Assembly: GCF_000423085.1 (NCBI RefSeq) | Contig: NZ_KE383975.1 | Coordinates: 63,796-127,795, forward strand | Length of the DNA stretch: 64,000 bases | Reading direction: 5' to 3' | Source of the DNA: Granulicoccus phenolivorans DSM 17626 = NBRC 107789 = JCM 15570 | GTDB taxonomy: Bacteria; Actinomycetota; Actinomycetes; Propionibacteriales; Propionibacteriaceae | In this document: in pieces, positions 51,946 through 60,444 of the stretch | Position numbering within the stretch: position 1 is the first letter of the stretch | Layout of the letters: each line of letters opens with the position of its first letter | Translations under genes and position numbers: made by a program | The notes under the pieces: model-generated | The model's database searches: none | What the model saw: the letters and a program-made list of their open reading frames with translations, nothing else | Told to the model about the DNA's origin: nothing

Positions 51946-53067
51946 TCAGCCGTGACGGTGCTCGACCAGGCCACGAATCACCGTGCCGTCGAGCAGGTCC
52001 TGATAGCCCTGGGCCACTTGGTCCAGGGAATATCGGTGACTGATCAGCTCATCCAGCTGGAGGTGCCCCTCCTGGTACAGCCGGGCGAACTTCGGAATGT
52101 CGGCGTGGCTGGTGCACCCGCCCAGCAGCGAACCGCGAATGGTGATGTCGTAGAAGGTGATCCGGGTGCCCACCAACTGCACGCTCACGCTGTCGGGCAC
52201 GTCACTGGCGGAGGTGAGTACGAGGCGGCCCTGTTTGCCGACCATCTCCAGTGCCGCCGCGGTGATCTCCGGATCGAGGACGCCGACGGTCACGATCACC
52301 GCCTGGGCGCCGGTGCCGCGGGACAGTGTCCGGGCGAGGTCGGTGGCGGTCTGCAGGTCGTCGGTGGTGTGTGTGGCGCCCAGCTTCGCCGCGAGTTCCC
52401 GCTTGGCCGGGACCGGATCGACAGCGATCACATGGCTGGCGCCGGCGAAGGCGGCACCCTGGACGGCGTTCAGGCCGACCCCACCGACCCCGAGCACGAC
52501 CACCGTCTCCCCGGGCTGTACGCCGCCGGTGTAGACCGCCGAACCCCAGCCGGTGGGGACACAGCAGCTGAGCAGCGCGGCCACGTCCAGCGGCAGCGAC
52601 TCATCGATCCGGATGCAGGTGTTCTCGGTCACCACCACGTGGTCGGCGAAGGATCCGACCATGCAGAATCCGCCGATGCCCTCCTCACCCAGCCGGGCAC
52701 GGAAGGTCCCGTCGAGCATTTCCCCGACCATGACGTTGGCCATCAGTCCGCACATTCGAGGCTGGCCGCCCCGGCAGTACTCGCAGCGGCCGCACTGCGG
52801 GGAGACCGAGAAGACGATGTGGTCTCCGGGCGCCACGTTGGTCACCCCCGGGCCCACCTCGACCACCACGCCGGAGCCTTCGTGGCCACCGATCAACGGG
52901 AAGCGACCCCCGCCGACCAGGCCGTGCCGTCGGTGTTCATCGGAGCGGCACAGGCCGGCGTACGCGACCCGGACGAGCACCTCACCGGCCCTCGGGGGAT
53001 CCAACTGCAGGGTTTCGGTACGCCAATCGAGCCCGGGCCCGGTCATGACGGCTGCTCTGACTTCCAT
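51946..53067 (-). CDS. Zinc alcohol dehydrogenase, NDMA-dependent type
   Basis: 373-residue medium-chain dehydrogenase. Catalytic zinc ligands C40 and H62 with E63, and structural zinc cysteines C92, C95, C98 and C106 are all present; the Rossmann motif is VLGVGGVGLNAVQG. Overall sequence resembles the NDMA-dependent (nicotinoprotein) alcohol dehydrogenases that hold NAD tightly and in many actinobacteria depend on mycofactocin for reoxidation. It follows the SDR gene by 132 bp and together they could oxidise a pathway alcohol stepwise. No mycofactocin biosynthesis gene is in the window. Confidence 0.87.
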   Translation of the reverse strand: MEVRAAVMTGPGLDWRTETLQLDPPRAGEVLVRVAYAGLCRSDEHRRHGLVGGGRFPLIGGHEGSGVVVEVGPGVTNVAPGDHIVFSVSPQCGRCEYCRGGQPRMCGLMANVMVGEMLDGTFRARLGEEGIGGFCMVGSFADHVVVTENTCIRIDESLPLDVAALLSCCVPTGWGSAVYTGGVQPGETVVVLGVGGVGLNAVQGAAFAGASHVIAVDPVPAKRELAAKLGATHTTDDLQTATDLARTLSRGTGAQAVIVTVGVLDPEITAAALEMVGKQGRLVLTSASDVPDSVSVQLVGTRITFYDITIRGSLLGGCTSHADIPKFARLYQEGHLQLDELISHRYSLDQVAQGYQDLLDGTVIRGLVEHRHG

Positions 53068-53199
53068 CTGTGTTGCCTTTCTCGGAGTCCGGGCGGCACG
53101 TCGGCGGCCGCCCCGGGTCGACCGAGCCCCCCGGCGCAGGCGGCTGGGTGCCGCCGAATCCGCCGGAGGGCTCGAGATCTCGTGGCCGTTCGGGTGGTA

Positions 53200-54066
53200 T
53201 TACGGCTGCTCGTCGTAGATCGGGTTGCCGTTGAAGCCGGGGATGAGCAGGTGGCCGCCATCGACCGGAATGTTCTGGCCGGTGATGTCGCGGGCCTCCT
53301 CGGAAGCCAGGAACAGCACCGCGTTGCTGACCGCCTCGGGGGCCAGGCGACCCCGGCCGGCGAGCGCGTAGTAGCCGTAGGAGGCCTTCTCGTGATCCTC
53401 CAGGGTGGCGTCATCGCGGCCGGTGGAGAAGGCGAAGCCGCCGGGGAACTCGTTCATCTTGGTCTTCATGAAGCCGGGGGAGACCGCGTTCACCCGGATG
53501 TTGTTCGGCGCGTACTCCAGGGCCGCCGACTTCATCAGGCCGAGCACCCCGTGCTTGGCGGCGTTGTAGTGGGCGTAGTTCCAGCACGGCTCGATCGCGT
53601 TCACCGAGGCGGTCAGGATGATGCTGCCGCGGCCCCGCTCGATCATGTGCGGGATGACCGCCCGGATCATGTTCCAGTGCCCGGTCAGGTTCACATCGAG
53701 GCTGTCCTGCCAGGCCTCCGGGGTGATTTCGTGCAGGGCGCCCAGGCTCCAGATGCCGGCATTGCTGGAGACGATGTCGATCTGGCCGAGTTCGGCGATC
53801 CCCCGCTCGACGGCGGCGGCCAGGGCCTCGGCGGAGCGCACATCGGCCTCGACGGCCAGGGCCCGCCGGTCCAGATCGTTGACCAGCTTGACGGTCTCCT
53901 GCAGATCCTCCGGGGTGGCCATCGGGTAGGGCACGGTCTCGATCTGCTTGGCGATATCGACCGCGACGATGTCGGCGCCCTCCCGCGCCAGGGTGAGCGC
54001 GTGCGCGCGGCCCTGACCGCGGGCGGCGCCGGTGATGAGTGCAACCTTGCCGTCGAGTCGTCCCAT
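53200..54066 (-). CDS. Mycofactocin-coupled type SDR oxidoreductase
   Basis: 288-residue short-chain dehydrogenase. Cofactor motif TGAARGQG (residues 12-19), catalytic S154, Y167 and K171 (HYNAAK). The family feature is an insert following the second strand (VDIAKQIETVPYPMATPEDL), characteristic of mycofactocin-coupled SDRs that bury their NAD. AAGGAG precedes ATG 54066. It is divergent from the BVMO gene and shares a promoter region with it, so alcohol-to-ketone oxidation followed by Baeyer-Villiger oxidation is a plausible sequence. Confidence 0.88.
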   Translation of the reverse strand: MGRLDGKVALITGAARGQGRAHALTLAREGADIVAVDIAKQIETVPYPMATPEDLQETVKLVNDLDRRALAVEADVRSAEALAAAVERGIAELGQIDIVSSNAGIWSLGALHEITPEAWQDSLDVNLTGHWNMIRAVIPHMIERGRGSIILTASVNAIEPCWNYAHYNAAKHGVLGLMKSAALEYAPNNIRVNAVSPGFMKTKMNEFPGGFAFSTGRDDATLEDHEKASYGYYALAGRGRLAPEAVSNAVLFLASEEARDITGQNIPVDGGHLLIPGFNGNPIYDEQP

Positions 54067-54166
54067 GACTTGCTCCTTCGAAAGATTTTGATGCCCCGTT
54101 GCATCGGTGCAGGCAGGGCCTGTGCGGATCATTGCTACGGCCACTGCCCTAGCGCACACAACGTAG

Positions 54167-54184
54167 TGTACCGTACCGTATGGA
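54167..54184. promoter_or_regulatory. Island motif between SDR and BVMO genes
   Basis: GTACCGTACCGTATGG lies in the 203-bp divergent gap. It combines the CCGTA and GTATGG words seen at 37320-37334 and 57520-57534 and probably controls both genes. Confidence 0.5.
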
Positions 54185-54269
54185 TTGTCGCACGTGATGG
54201 CCTCCGGCCGTCCGGGTACTCACCGTCAACGGAGGGGTGGGTCGGAGTGTTGAAAGGGTGGATACAAGC

Positions 54270-56222
54270 ATGACTACAGGTGTGGACGTAGGCGCAAAAG
54301 CCGACGTAGGCGGTCTGGCCGGATTGGGCTGGCGGGAAGCGATGGAGCGGGCCGTCGCCGCGGCGGATCCCAATGCATTGCGGATGGTGCTCTACCAGTA
54401 CACCCATGATGCGGAATACCTCGGGATGGCCGTCAGTAAGGTACCGGTGCGCCACGGGGTCTCCTACAAGTACGCGATTTCCGATGCGGACGCCGCCAAG
54501 GTGCGCGCCCGGGCCATCGAACTGTTCGGCGCCGCCGACGACGCCGCCGGGCTGCAGGCCCCCGCGGAGCCGACGCAGGCCGAGGCCCGCCAGATGATCG
54601 ACGAACTGGTCGGTGAACAACTCAGCGATGTGCAGTTCAACTGGGCCCTGGAGGAACTGGCCCTGGATGACTTCCCCCGCGACGTGCCCGAGCGGCTCAG
54701 CGGCCTGCCGGCGGAGGCCAAGCAGAAGGTGCACGTCGCCATCATCGGCGCCGGGATCACCGGCATCGTGGTGGGAACGATGCTCGAGCGGGCGGGTGTT
54801 CCGTACACCATCTTCGAGCGGCATCCCGACCTCGGGGGCACCTGGGAGGCCAATACCTATCCCCGGGCCCGCTGCGACATCCCGGTGTTCCTCTACCAGT
54901 TCCGGTTCGAGAAGAACTACCCGTGGACCGATCACCAGCCCACCCAGCCGGATCTCAAAGAGTACCTCAAGTACGTCGCGAACAAGCAGGGCGTGACCCC
55001 GCACGTCCAGCTCAACAGCGAGGTGGAGCATGCGGCCTGGTCGCAGGACAAGCAGAAGTGGGAACTGCTGATCGAGCACGACGGTAAGAAGAGCACCTTC
55101 GAGGCGAACTTCCTGATCCACGGCGGGAGCTTCTTCGGTACGCCCAAGAAGCCCGAGATCGAGGGTATGGAAAACTTCCACGGGCCGATCATGCACACCG
55201 CCGAGTGGGACCACGACGTTGATCTGGCCGGCAAACGGCTCGGCATCATCGGCAACGGCTCCAGTGGCGTCCAGTTGGTGCCGCACCTGGCCGAGATCGG
55301 TTCCTCGCTCGAGATCTTCCAGCGCACCCCGCAATGGGTCATGCCCTCGGAGAACTACAACGCCCCGCTGCCGGAGGAGACCCGCTGGCTGCTGGACAAC
55401 ATTCCCTTCTACTGGAACTGGGTCTGCTGCTCGTACTTCCTGTCGTCGCGGCAGGACACCGAGGCAACCAGCTACGACCGGGTGTGGCAGGCCCGCGGTG
55501 GTGCGGTGAGCCGGCGCAACGACGAGATCCGCGATGCCGCGGTCGCGTACTACAAGAAGAAGTTCGCCGACCGGCCGGACCTGGTCGAGAAGCTGGTCCC
55601 CGACTACCCGCCGTACTCCCGGCGCAATGTGGTCGACAGCGGCTGGCACGACTCGCTTTTGCGCGATGATGTCGAACTGGTCACCGAGCCGATCCGGCGG
55701 ATGACGCCGGAGGGCATCGAAACCGCGGATGGTCAGGTCCACCCGCTGGACGCGCTGATCCTGGCCACCGGCTTCGATGTGCATCGCTGGTTCTGGCCGG
55801 TCACCTACCACGGCCGGGACGGCAAGACCTTCGATCAGCTGTGGGCCAAGGACGGAGCGCGCTCCTTCCTCGGCCTGGTGATGCCGTCGTTCCCGAACAT
55901 GTTCGCCTACCACGGCCCCAACGGAGCGCCGATGTTCGGTGGCTACCACCCCTGGGCCGAACTCTGGACCCGCTACGTTCTCGACGTCATCGCCCTGGTC
56001 ATCGAACGGGACGCGAAGTCCTTCGAGGTCCGCGCGGACGTCTTCGACCGGTACAACACCCGGCTGGATCAGGAGTTCCAGCGGTTGGTGGTCCAGGGCG
56101 AGCACGTCAGTGGCTACTTCATCGACAACTCCGGGCGGGCCTCGACCTTCCTGCCGTGGGATTCGGCCGAGTACTACGACTGGATCCGGTACGCCAACCC
56201 CGACGATTACGACTTCCGATGA
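54270..56222 (+). CDS. Baeyer-Villiger monooxygenase (HAPMO-like, with N-terminal extension)
   Basis: 650-residue type I BVMO. A helical N-terminal region of about 145 residues precedes the first FAD motif IIGAGITGIVVG near residue 158, as in 4-hydroxyacetophenone monooxygenase. The BVMO fingerprint FHGPIMHTAEW is at about 303-313, followed by NADPH motif IIGNGSSGVQ near 325. It inserts oxygen next to a ketone to give an ester or lactone. ATG 54270 is chosen; AAAGGG lies about 12 nt upstream and GTG 54258 is an alternative. Followed closely by the DoxX gene. Confidence 0.92.
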   Translation: MTTGVDVGAKADVGGLAGLGWREAMERAVAAADPNALRMVLYQYTHDAEYLGMAVSKVPVRHGVSYKYAISDADAAKVRARAIELFGAADDAAGLQAPAEPTQAEARQMIDELVGEQLSDVQFNWALEELALDDFPRDVPERLSGLPAEAKQKVHVAIIGAGITGIVVGTMLERAGVPYTIFERHPDLGGTWEANTYPRARCDIPVFLYQFRFEKNYPWTDHQPTQPDLKEYLKYVANKQGVTPHVQLNSEVEHAAWSQDKQKWELLIEHDGKKSTFEANFLIHGGSFFGTPKKPEIEGMENFHGPIMHTAEWDHDVDLAGKRLGIIGNGSSGVQLVPHLAEIGSSLEIFQRTPQWVMPSENYNAPLPEETRWLLDNIPFYWNWVCCSYFLSSRQDTEATSYDRVWQARGGAVSRRNDEIRDAAVAYYKKKFADRPDLVEKLVPDYPPYSRRNVVDSGWHDSLLRDDVELVTEPIRRMTPEGIETADGQVHPLDALILATGFDVHRWFWPVTYHGRDGKTFDQLWAKDGARSFLGLVMPSFPNMFAYHGPNGAPMFGGYHPWAELWTRYVLDVIALVIERDAKSFEVRADVFDRYNTRLDQEFQRLVVQGEHVSGYFIDNSGRASTFLPWDSAEYYDWIRYANPDDYDFR

Positions 56223-56267
56223 GTGTGCTGCGGGAGCAGGGGAAGCGGACGGTCGGAGGTGACGGTC

Positions 56268-56792
56268 ATGGCTGAGCAAGCCGCGATCGATCTGGCCCTG
56301 CTGGTGCTGCGGGTCGGGATCGGCATCGTGTTCGTGGCGCACGGCTACAACCACTTCTTCGGTGGCGGCCGGCTGAGCGGTACCGCGCGCTGGTTCGAGA
56401 GCCTGGGCATGCGTCCGGGACGGCTCCATGCCTGGGTCGCCAGCCTCGCCGAGTTGGGGGGTGGGATCCTGCTCATTGTCGGTTTCCTGACCCCGCTGGC
56501 TGCCGCCGCCGTGGTGGGCACGATGTCGGTTGCCCTGGTGACCAATCACCGGAAGAACGGATTCTTCATCTTCCGGCCCGGCGAAGGGTATGAGTACGTC
56601 CTGACCCTGGTGCTGATGGGCCTGGCGATCTCCGGACTCGGCGCCGGCGCGTGGTCGGTGGACGGCCTGCTGAACCTCTTCCAGCCGCCCGGCTGGTGGG
56701 GCCTGGGCATCGCCGTGGTCGGCGGACTGGGTGGGGGAGCCGCGCTGCTGGCCCTGTTCTGGCGGCCGGTGAAGCAGCCGGCGGCCGGCTGA
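56268..56792 (+). CDS. DoxX-family membrane protein
   Basis: 174-residue protein with four hydrophobic helices. The DoxX pattern is seen in LLVLRVGIGIVFVAHGYNHFF and LAELGGGILLIVGFLTPLAA. DoxX proteins are small quinone- or thiol-linked membrane subunits of poorly defined role. GGAGGT precedes ATG 56268, 45 bp after the BVMO stop. It could couple pathway redox to the membrane (inference). Confidence 0.87.
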   Translation: MAEQAAIDLALLVLRVGIGIVFVAHGYNHFFGGGRLSGTARWFESLGMRPGRLHAWVASLAELGGGILLIVGFLTPLAAAAVVGTMSVALVTNHRKNGFFIFRPGEGYEYVLTLVLMGLAISGLGAGAWSVDGLLNLFQPPGWWGLGIAVVGGLGGGAALLALFWRPVKQPAAG

Positions 56793-56816
56793 CCGGAGAC
56801 CTGTTCCGAGTTGCCC

Positions 56817-56849
56817 GACGGGGTGGTGCGCGTTGTGCACCACCCCGTC
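56817..56849. terminator. Hairpin terminator after DoxX
   Basis: GACGGGGTGGTGC / GCACCACCCCGTC, a 13-bp perfect stem with a 7-nt loop, 24 bp after the DoxX stop. Confidence 0.85.
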
Positions 56850-56883
56850 GGTGTGTCCGGGGCGGCGTACCGGGCGAACAGAA

Positions 56884-56920
56884 ACTGCTCCGCAGCGTGG
56901 GGGGAACGCTGCGGAGCAGT
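56884..56920. terminator. Second hairpin terminator, facing the isochorismatase-fold gene
   Basis: Perfect 14-bp stem ACTGCTCCGCAGCG / CGCTGCGGAGCAGT, 35 bp beyond the minus-strand stop at 56955. With the preceding hairpin it separates the convergent operons. Confidence 0.8.
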
Positions 56921-56954
56921 GGCTTGAGGCGTACGCGGGTGCGCCGCGGGGAGG

Positions 56955-57518
56955 TCAGCGGGTGAGGCCGGCCGCCCACTCCGCGGTGGTCAGTACCTCG
57001 GCCTGCCGGGGGAACAGCTTCTCGACCAGGGCCCGGTGGAGATCCGCGTCGGGGTCGGCACAGCCGTCGGACAGCACGGTGAGCCGGTAGTCCAGATCCG
57101 AGGCCTGGCGCACGGTGGAGGTGACCCCGCCACCGGTGATGGTGCCGGCGATCACCAGGTCGGTGATGCCCTGCGAGCGCAGGATGATCCCCAGATCCGT
57201 GCCTTCGAAGGCGCTGCCGCGGGACTTGGTCAGCACGACATCTCCGGCCGCGGGGGTCAGCTCGGTCGGGAAGGCGACCGCAGGATCACCGATCCGATTG
57301 GCGCCGTCGGCGGCCCAGGCGGTGATGCCGGAGTTCTGGGGGCTCACCTCGGGAGCTTCCGGGCGGAAGGCCATCCCGACGAACAGCACCGGGACGGAGG
57401 CCTCGCGGGCAGCGGCAATGGCGGTACCCAGGGCCGCGACGACCCCGGCCGAATCGGCCAGGTGGGCCAGGGCATTGGCCTGGACGTCAACGATGACGAG
57501 AGCAGTATGATTAGTCAC
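56955..57518 (-). CDS. Isochorismatase-fold hydrolase with Cys-to-Gly change
   Basis: 187-residue cysteine-hydrolase-fold protein. The catalytic Asp (D11 in LVIVDVQ) and Lys (K98 in VVLTKSRGSAF) are kept, but the nucleophile position in GTITGGGVTSTVRQA is G131. True isochorismatases such as PhzD also lack the Cys and hydrolyse a vinyl ether, so a non-amidase hydrolysis is possible. GTG 57518 is preferred because it opens the conserved first strand; it has no ribosome-binding site and sits next to the operator, so it may be leaderless. It differs from the paralogue at 45062 in keeping Asp and Lys. Confidence 0.8.
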   Translation of the reverse strand: MTNHTALVIVDVQANALAHLADSAGVVAALGTAIAAAREASVPVLFVGMAFRPEAPEVSPQNSGITAWAADGANRIGDPAVAFPTELTPAAGDVVLTKSRGSAFEGTDLGIILRSQGITDLVIAGTITGGGVTSTVRQASDLDYRLTVLSDGCADPDADLHRALVEKLFPRQAEVLTTAEWAAGLTR

Positions 57519-57540
57519 AGACCGTACCGTACGGAATGTG
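57519..57540 (-). promoter_or_regulatory. Island motif at the isochorismatase-fold gene start
   Basis: ACCGTACCGTACGGAATGTG holds the palindrome CCGTACGG and an overlapping second CCGTA. It abuts the GTG start, so a bound repressor would block transcription initiation. Confidence 0.5.
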
Positions 57541-57584
57541 ACAGTTGAGGTCAATAGTTGGCTCGGTAGCGCACAGCCCAATCG

Positions 57585-57614
57585 TTGACAGACTACTAGT
57601 TCTAAGACTAACCT
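57585..57614 (+). promoter_or_regulatory. CoA-transferase promoter with putative PadR site
   Basis: TTGACA (57585-57590) and TAACCT (57609-57614) with 18-bp spacing. The spacer is filled by AGACTACTAGTTCTAAGACTA, matching the padR promoter words and the site at 60385. Confidence 0.55.
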
Positions 57615-57708
57615 TCTAAAGGTATCGCCCCCATCACCGACCGGGGCTTCAGACCAGTCGGCTCGTCCAGGCATCGCGGCCGGGCCAGCCACGAATTCGT
57701 GAGGTGAA

Positions 57709-60270
57709 ATGGCAACGCATCCCCTGAGCGGCGTCACCGTCGTCGAGTTGGCCGATGAGCAGGCGGAGTACTGCGGACTGGTGTTCGCCGGCCTCGGGGC
57801 CGACGTCATCAAGGTCGAACCGCCCAGCGGCAACTCCACGCGGAACATCGGGCCGTACTACCACGACCGGGTCGATCCGGAGCACTCGCTCTACTTCTGG
57901 AACTACAATCGCGGCAAGCGCTCGGTCGTCATCGACATCGAAACCGCGGAAGGGCAGCAGCAGTTGCTGTCCCTGCTCGAGCACGCCGACATCTTCCTCG
58001 ACTCCACCGCGCCGGGCCGGCTGGCCGGGACCGGGCTGGAGCCGGACGCCCTGGCGGAGAAACTTCCCCGGCTGATCCATTCCCGCATGACCCCCTTCGG
58101 GGAAAAGGGCCCCTGGGTGGACTACAAGGGGTCGGACCTGGTCCACCTGGCACTGGGTGGGCCGATGATGAACTCCGGCTATTCCCCGCAGCCGGACGGG
58201 CATTACGATGTCGCGCCGATCGCCCCGCAGATGTGGCACGCGTACCACATCGCCGGTGAGCAGTTGGTGATGATGACCCTGGCCGCGCTGGTGTACCGCA
58301 ACCAGTTCGGCACCGGACAGCTGGTCAGCTGTGCCGTCCACGAGGCGGTGTCGAAGAACACCGAGCTGGACCTGATGAACTGGGTCATGCGCCGGGTGCC
58401 GCTGTATCGGCAGACCTGCGCGCACGCGATGGAGATCCTGAGCAATGGCACTCAGCTGGCCCACACCAAGGACGGCCGCTGGTTCATCACCATCCTGATC
58501 GGCGCCCGGGATCGGCACAATCTGATCGAGTTCCTCCGCAAGTACGGCATGGAGGCCGATCTGGTCGACGAGCCGCCGGCCGCCACCGGGGCCTCCCGAC
58601 CGATCCCGGGCAGTGGTGGCACCTCTGAACTCGCCGATCACACCCTCGAGGTGTTCCAGCGCTGGGCGCGCCGGTTCACCTACGACGAGCTGCCCTGGCG
58701 GGAGGCGCAGGAAGCGGGCGTGATCTGCGTCCCGCTGCGCAAGCCGGAGGAGAACATCACCGACGAGCACTGGTTGAAACGTCGGACCTTCAGCGAGGTC
58801 GAGCACGAGGATCTCGGCCGCTCCTTCACCTACGTGACCAGCAAGTGGGTCTCCTCGGAGCACGAGTGGAAGATCGGCCGGCGGGCCCCGCACCTGGACG
58901 AACATCGGGCCGAGGTGGCCGACCTGCTCCGGGCCGCGCCGGTTCCGGCCCCGGCACCGAAACGGACCTGGCACGGCGGACGCAAGTCGGTCCACGGCAA
59001 GCCCATGGTGCTGGACGGGATCCGGGTGCTGGACTTCACCTGGTTCCTGGCCTCGGCCGGCGGGACCCGCTTCCTGTCCGCGCTGGGGGCGGAATGCATC
59101 AAGGTCGAGTGGGCCGCGCACCCGGACACCCGGATGGGGGCGATGGCCCCGGTCGGTGGCCGCGCCGCCCGGGCACGCGCGACCGCGCCCCTGGAAGGCG
59201 TCACCGACTCCGACATGGGCGGGCAGTTCAACAACAAGAATCCCGGCAAGCGGGGCCTGTCGCTGAACGTCCGTCATCCCCAGGGGCTGGAGATCGCCCG
59301 GCAGTTGGTGGCCACCTCCGACATTGTCGCCGAGGGCTTCTCCCCGGGTGTGATGGACAAGTGGGGGCTGGGCTACGAGGCGATGCGCCGGATCAAGCCC
59401 GACATCATCTACGCCCAGCAGTCGGGGATGGGTTCGGCCGGCACCTACGGGAAGTTCCGGGCCGTGGGGCCGATCGCGGCGGGCCTGGCGGGGACTTCGG
59501 AGATGTCCGGTCTGCCGTCACCGGCCATGCCGGCCGGGTGGGGATACTCCTACCTGGACTGGATCGGTGCCTACAGCTTCGGCATTGCGATGCTGACCGC
59601 GATCCACCAGCGCGACATGACCGGCAAGGGCCAGTGGCTGGACGCTTCGCAGGTGGAGACCGGGATCTTCATCTCCGGCACCTCGATCCTGGACTTCTCC
59701 GCCAACGGTCGGGACTGGCGCCGATACGGCAACCGCTCGCCGTACAAGCCCGCCGCGCCGCACGGGGCGTACCGCTGTGTGGGTGAGGACCGGTGGGTGG
59801 CCATTGCCTGCTTCACCGATTCCGAGTGGGAGGCGCTGGCGCGGGTTGCCGGGCGACCCGACTGGCTGGCCGACCCACGGTTCGCCACTTTGTCCGAGCG
59901 GCTCCTGCATCAGGACGCGCTGGACCGGGAGGTGACCTCCTGGACCCGCACCCAGGACGCCTTCCGGGTGATGCATGCGCTGCAGGCGGTCGGGGTTGCC
60001 GCCGGGGTGTGCCAGAACGCCGAGGACCGGGTGGAGAACGACCCGCAGCTGGCCGAACTCAACTGGCTGACCGAGGTGACCGGCACCAAGATCGGCACCT
60101 GGCCGATCGCCGAGGTGCCGGTGAAGATGAGCGCCACGCCGCCGCACATCGGGGGAATGATCGATCGCGGCGCGCCCGGGTACGGCGAGGACAACGAGTA
60201 CGTCCTGGGCGAGATCCTTGGCTACACGACCGGGCAGATCAAGCAGTTCCGCGAGGACGGCGTCATCTGA
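57709..60270 (+). CDS. Two-module CaiB/BaiF family CoA-transferase
   Basis: 853 residues made of two family III CoA-transferase units in tandem, about 1-400 and 430-853, joined by a Pro/Ala linker (APVPAPAPKR). Each begins with the family opening (LSGVTVVELADEQAEY; LDGIRVLDFTWFLASAGG) and GADVIKVEPP or GAECIKVEW. The family GxGQ segment is GTGQLVSCAVHEA in the first and GKGQWLDASQVETG in the second. It should move CoA from a donor acyl-CoA to a pathway carboxylate, with the two modules possibly replacing the usual interlocked dimer. GAGGTGA precedes the ATG. Controlled by the PadR-type promoter upstream. Confidence 0.88.
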   Translation: MATHPLSGVTVVELADEQAEYCGLVFAGLGADVIKVEPPSGNSTRNIGPYYHDRVDPEHSLYFWNYNRGKRSVVIDIETAEGQQQLLSLLEHADIFLDSTAPGRLAGTGLEPDALAEKLPRLIHSRMTPFGEKGPWVDYKGSDLVHLALGGPMMNSGYSPQPDGHYDVAPIAPQMWHAYHIAGEQLVMMTLAALVYRNQFGTGQLVSCAVHEAVSKNTELDLMNWVMRRVPLYRQTCAHAMEILSNGTQLAHTKDGRWFITILIGARDRHNLIEFLRKYGMEADLVDEPPAATGASRPIPGSGGTSELADHTLEVFQRWARRFTYDELPWREAQEAGVICVPLRKPEENITDEHWLKRRTFSEVEHEDLGRSFTYVTSKWVSSEHEWKIGRRAPHLDEHRAEVADLLRAAPVPAPAPKRTWHGGRKSVHGKPMVLDGIRVLDFTWFLASAGGTRFLSALGAECIKVEWAAHPDTRMGAMAPVGGRAARARATAPLEGVTDSDMGGQFNNKNPGKRGLSLNVRHPQGLEIARQLVATSDIVAEGFSPGVMDKWGLGYEAMRRIKPDIIYAQQSGMGSAGTYGKFRAVGPIAAGLAGTSEMSGLPSPAMPAGWGYSYLDWIGAYSFGIAMLTAIHQRDMTGKGQWLDASQVETGIFISGTSILDFSANGRDWRRYGNRSPYKPAAPHGAYRCVGEDRWVAIACFTDSEWEALARVAGRPDWLADPRFATLSERLLHQDALDREVTSWTRTQDAFRVMHALQAVGVAAGVCQNAEDRVENDPQLAELNWLTEVTGTKIGTWPIAEVPVKMSATPPHIGGMIDRGAPGYGEDNEYVLGEILGYTTGQIKQFREDGVI

Positions 60271-60366
60271 CCCCGGTCCGATCCGCGCCCGGCCGGGCCC
60301 GTCGCTGTCGCGGCGGGCCCGGCCGCGGTTCGTTACCGAAGTCACTCGGAGCATGACAGAAGTGCG

Positions 60367-60408
60367 AAAGACTAACCATTGACAGACTAATAGTCTGCAA
60401 GCTAATGT
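60367..60408 (+). promoter_or_regulatory. Amidohydrolase promoter with perfect PadR-type palindrome
   Basis: TTGACA (60379-60384) and TAATGT (60403-60408) with an 18-bp spacer. AGACTAATAGTCT at 60384-60396 is a perfect palindrome, and AAGACTAACC at 60368-60377 repeats the word found at 57604-57613. Confidence 0.6.
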
Positions 60409-60444
60409 TTCTAACGTCAACAGAGTCGAACGAGGGAGTTGGAC

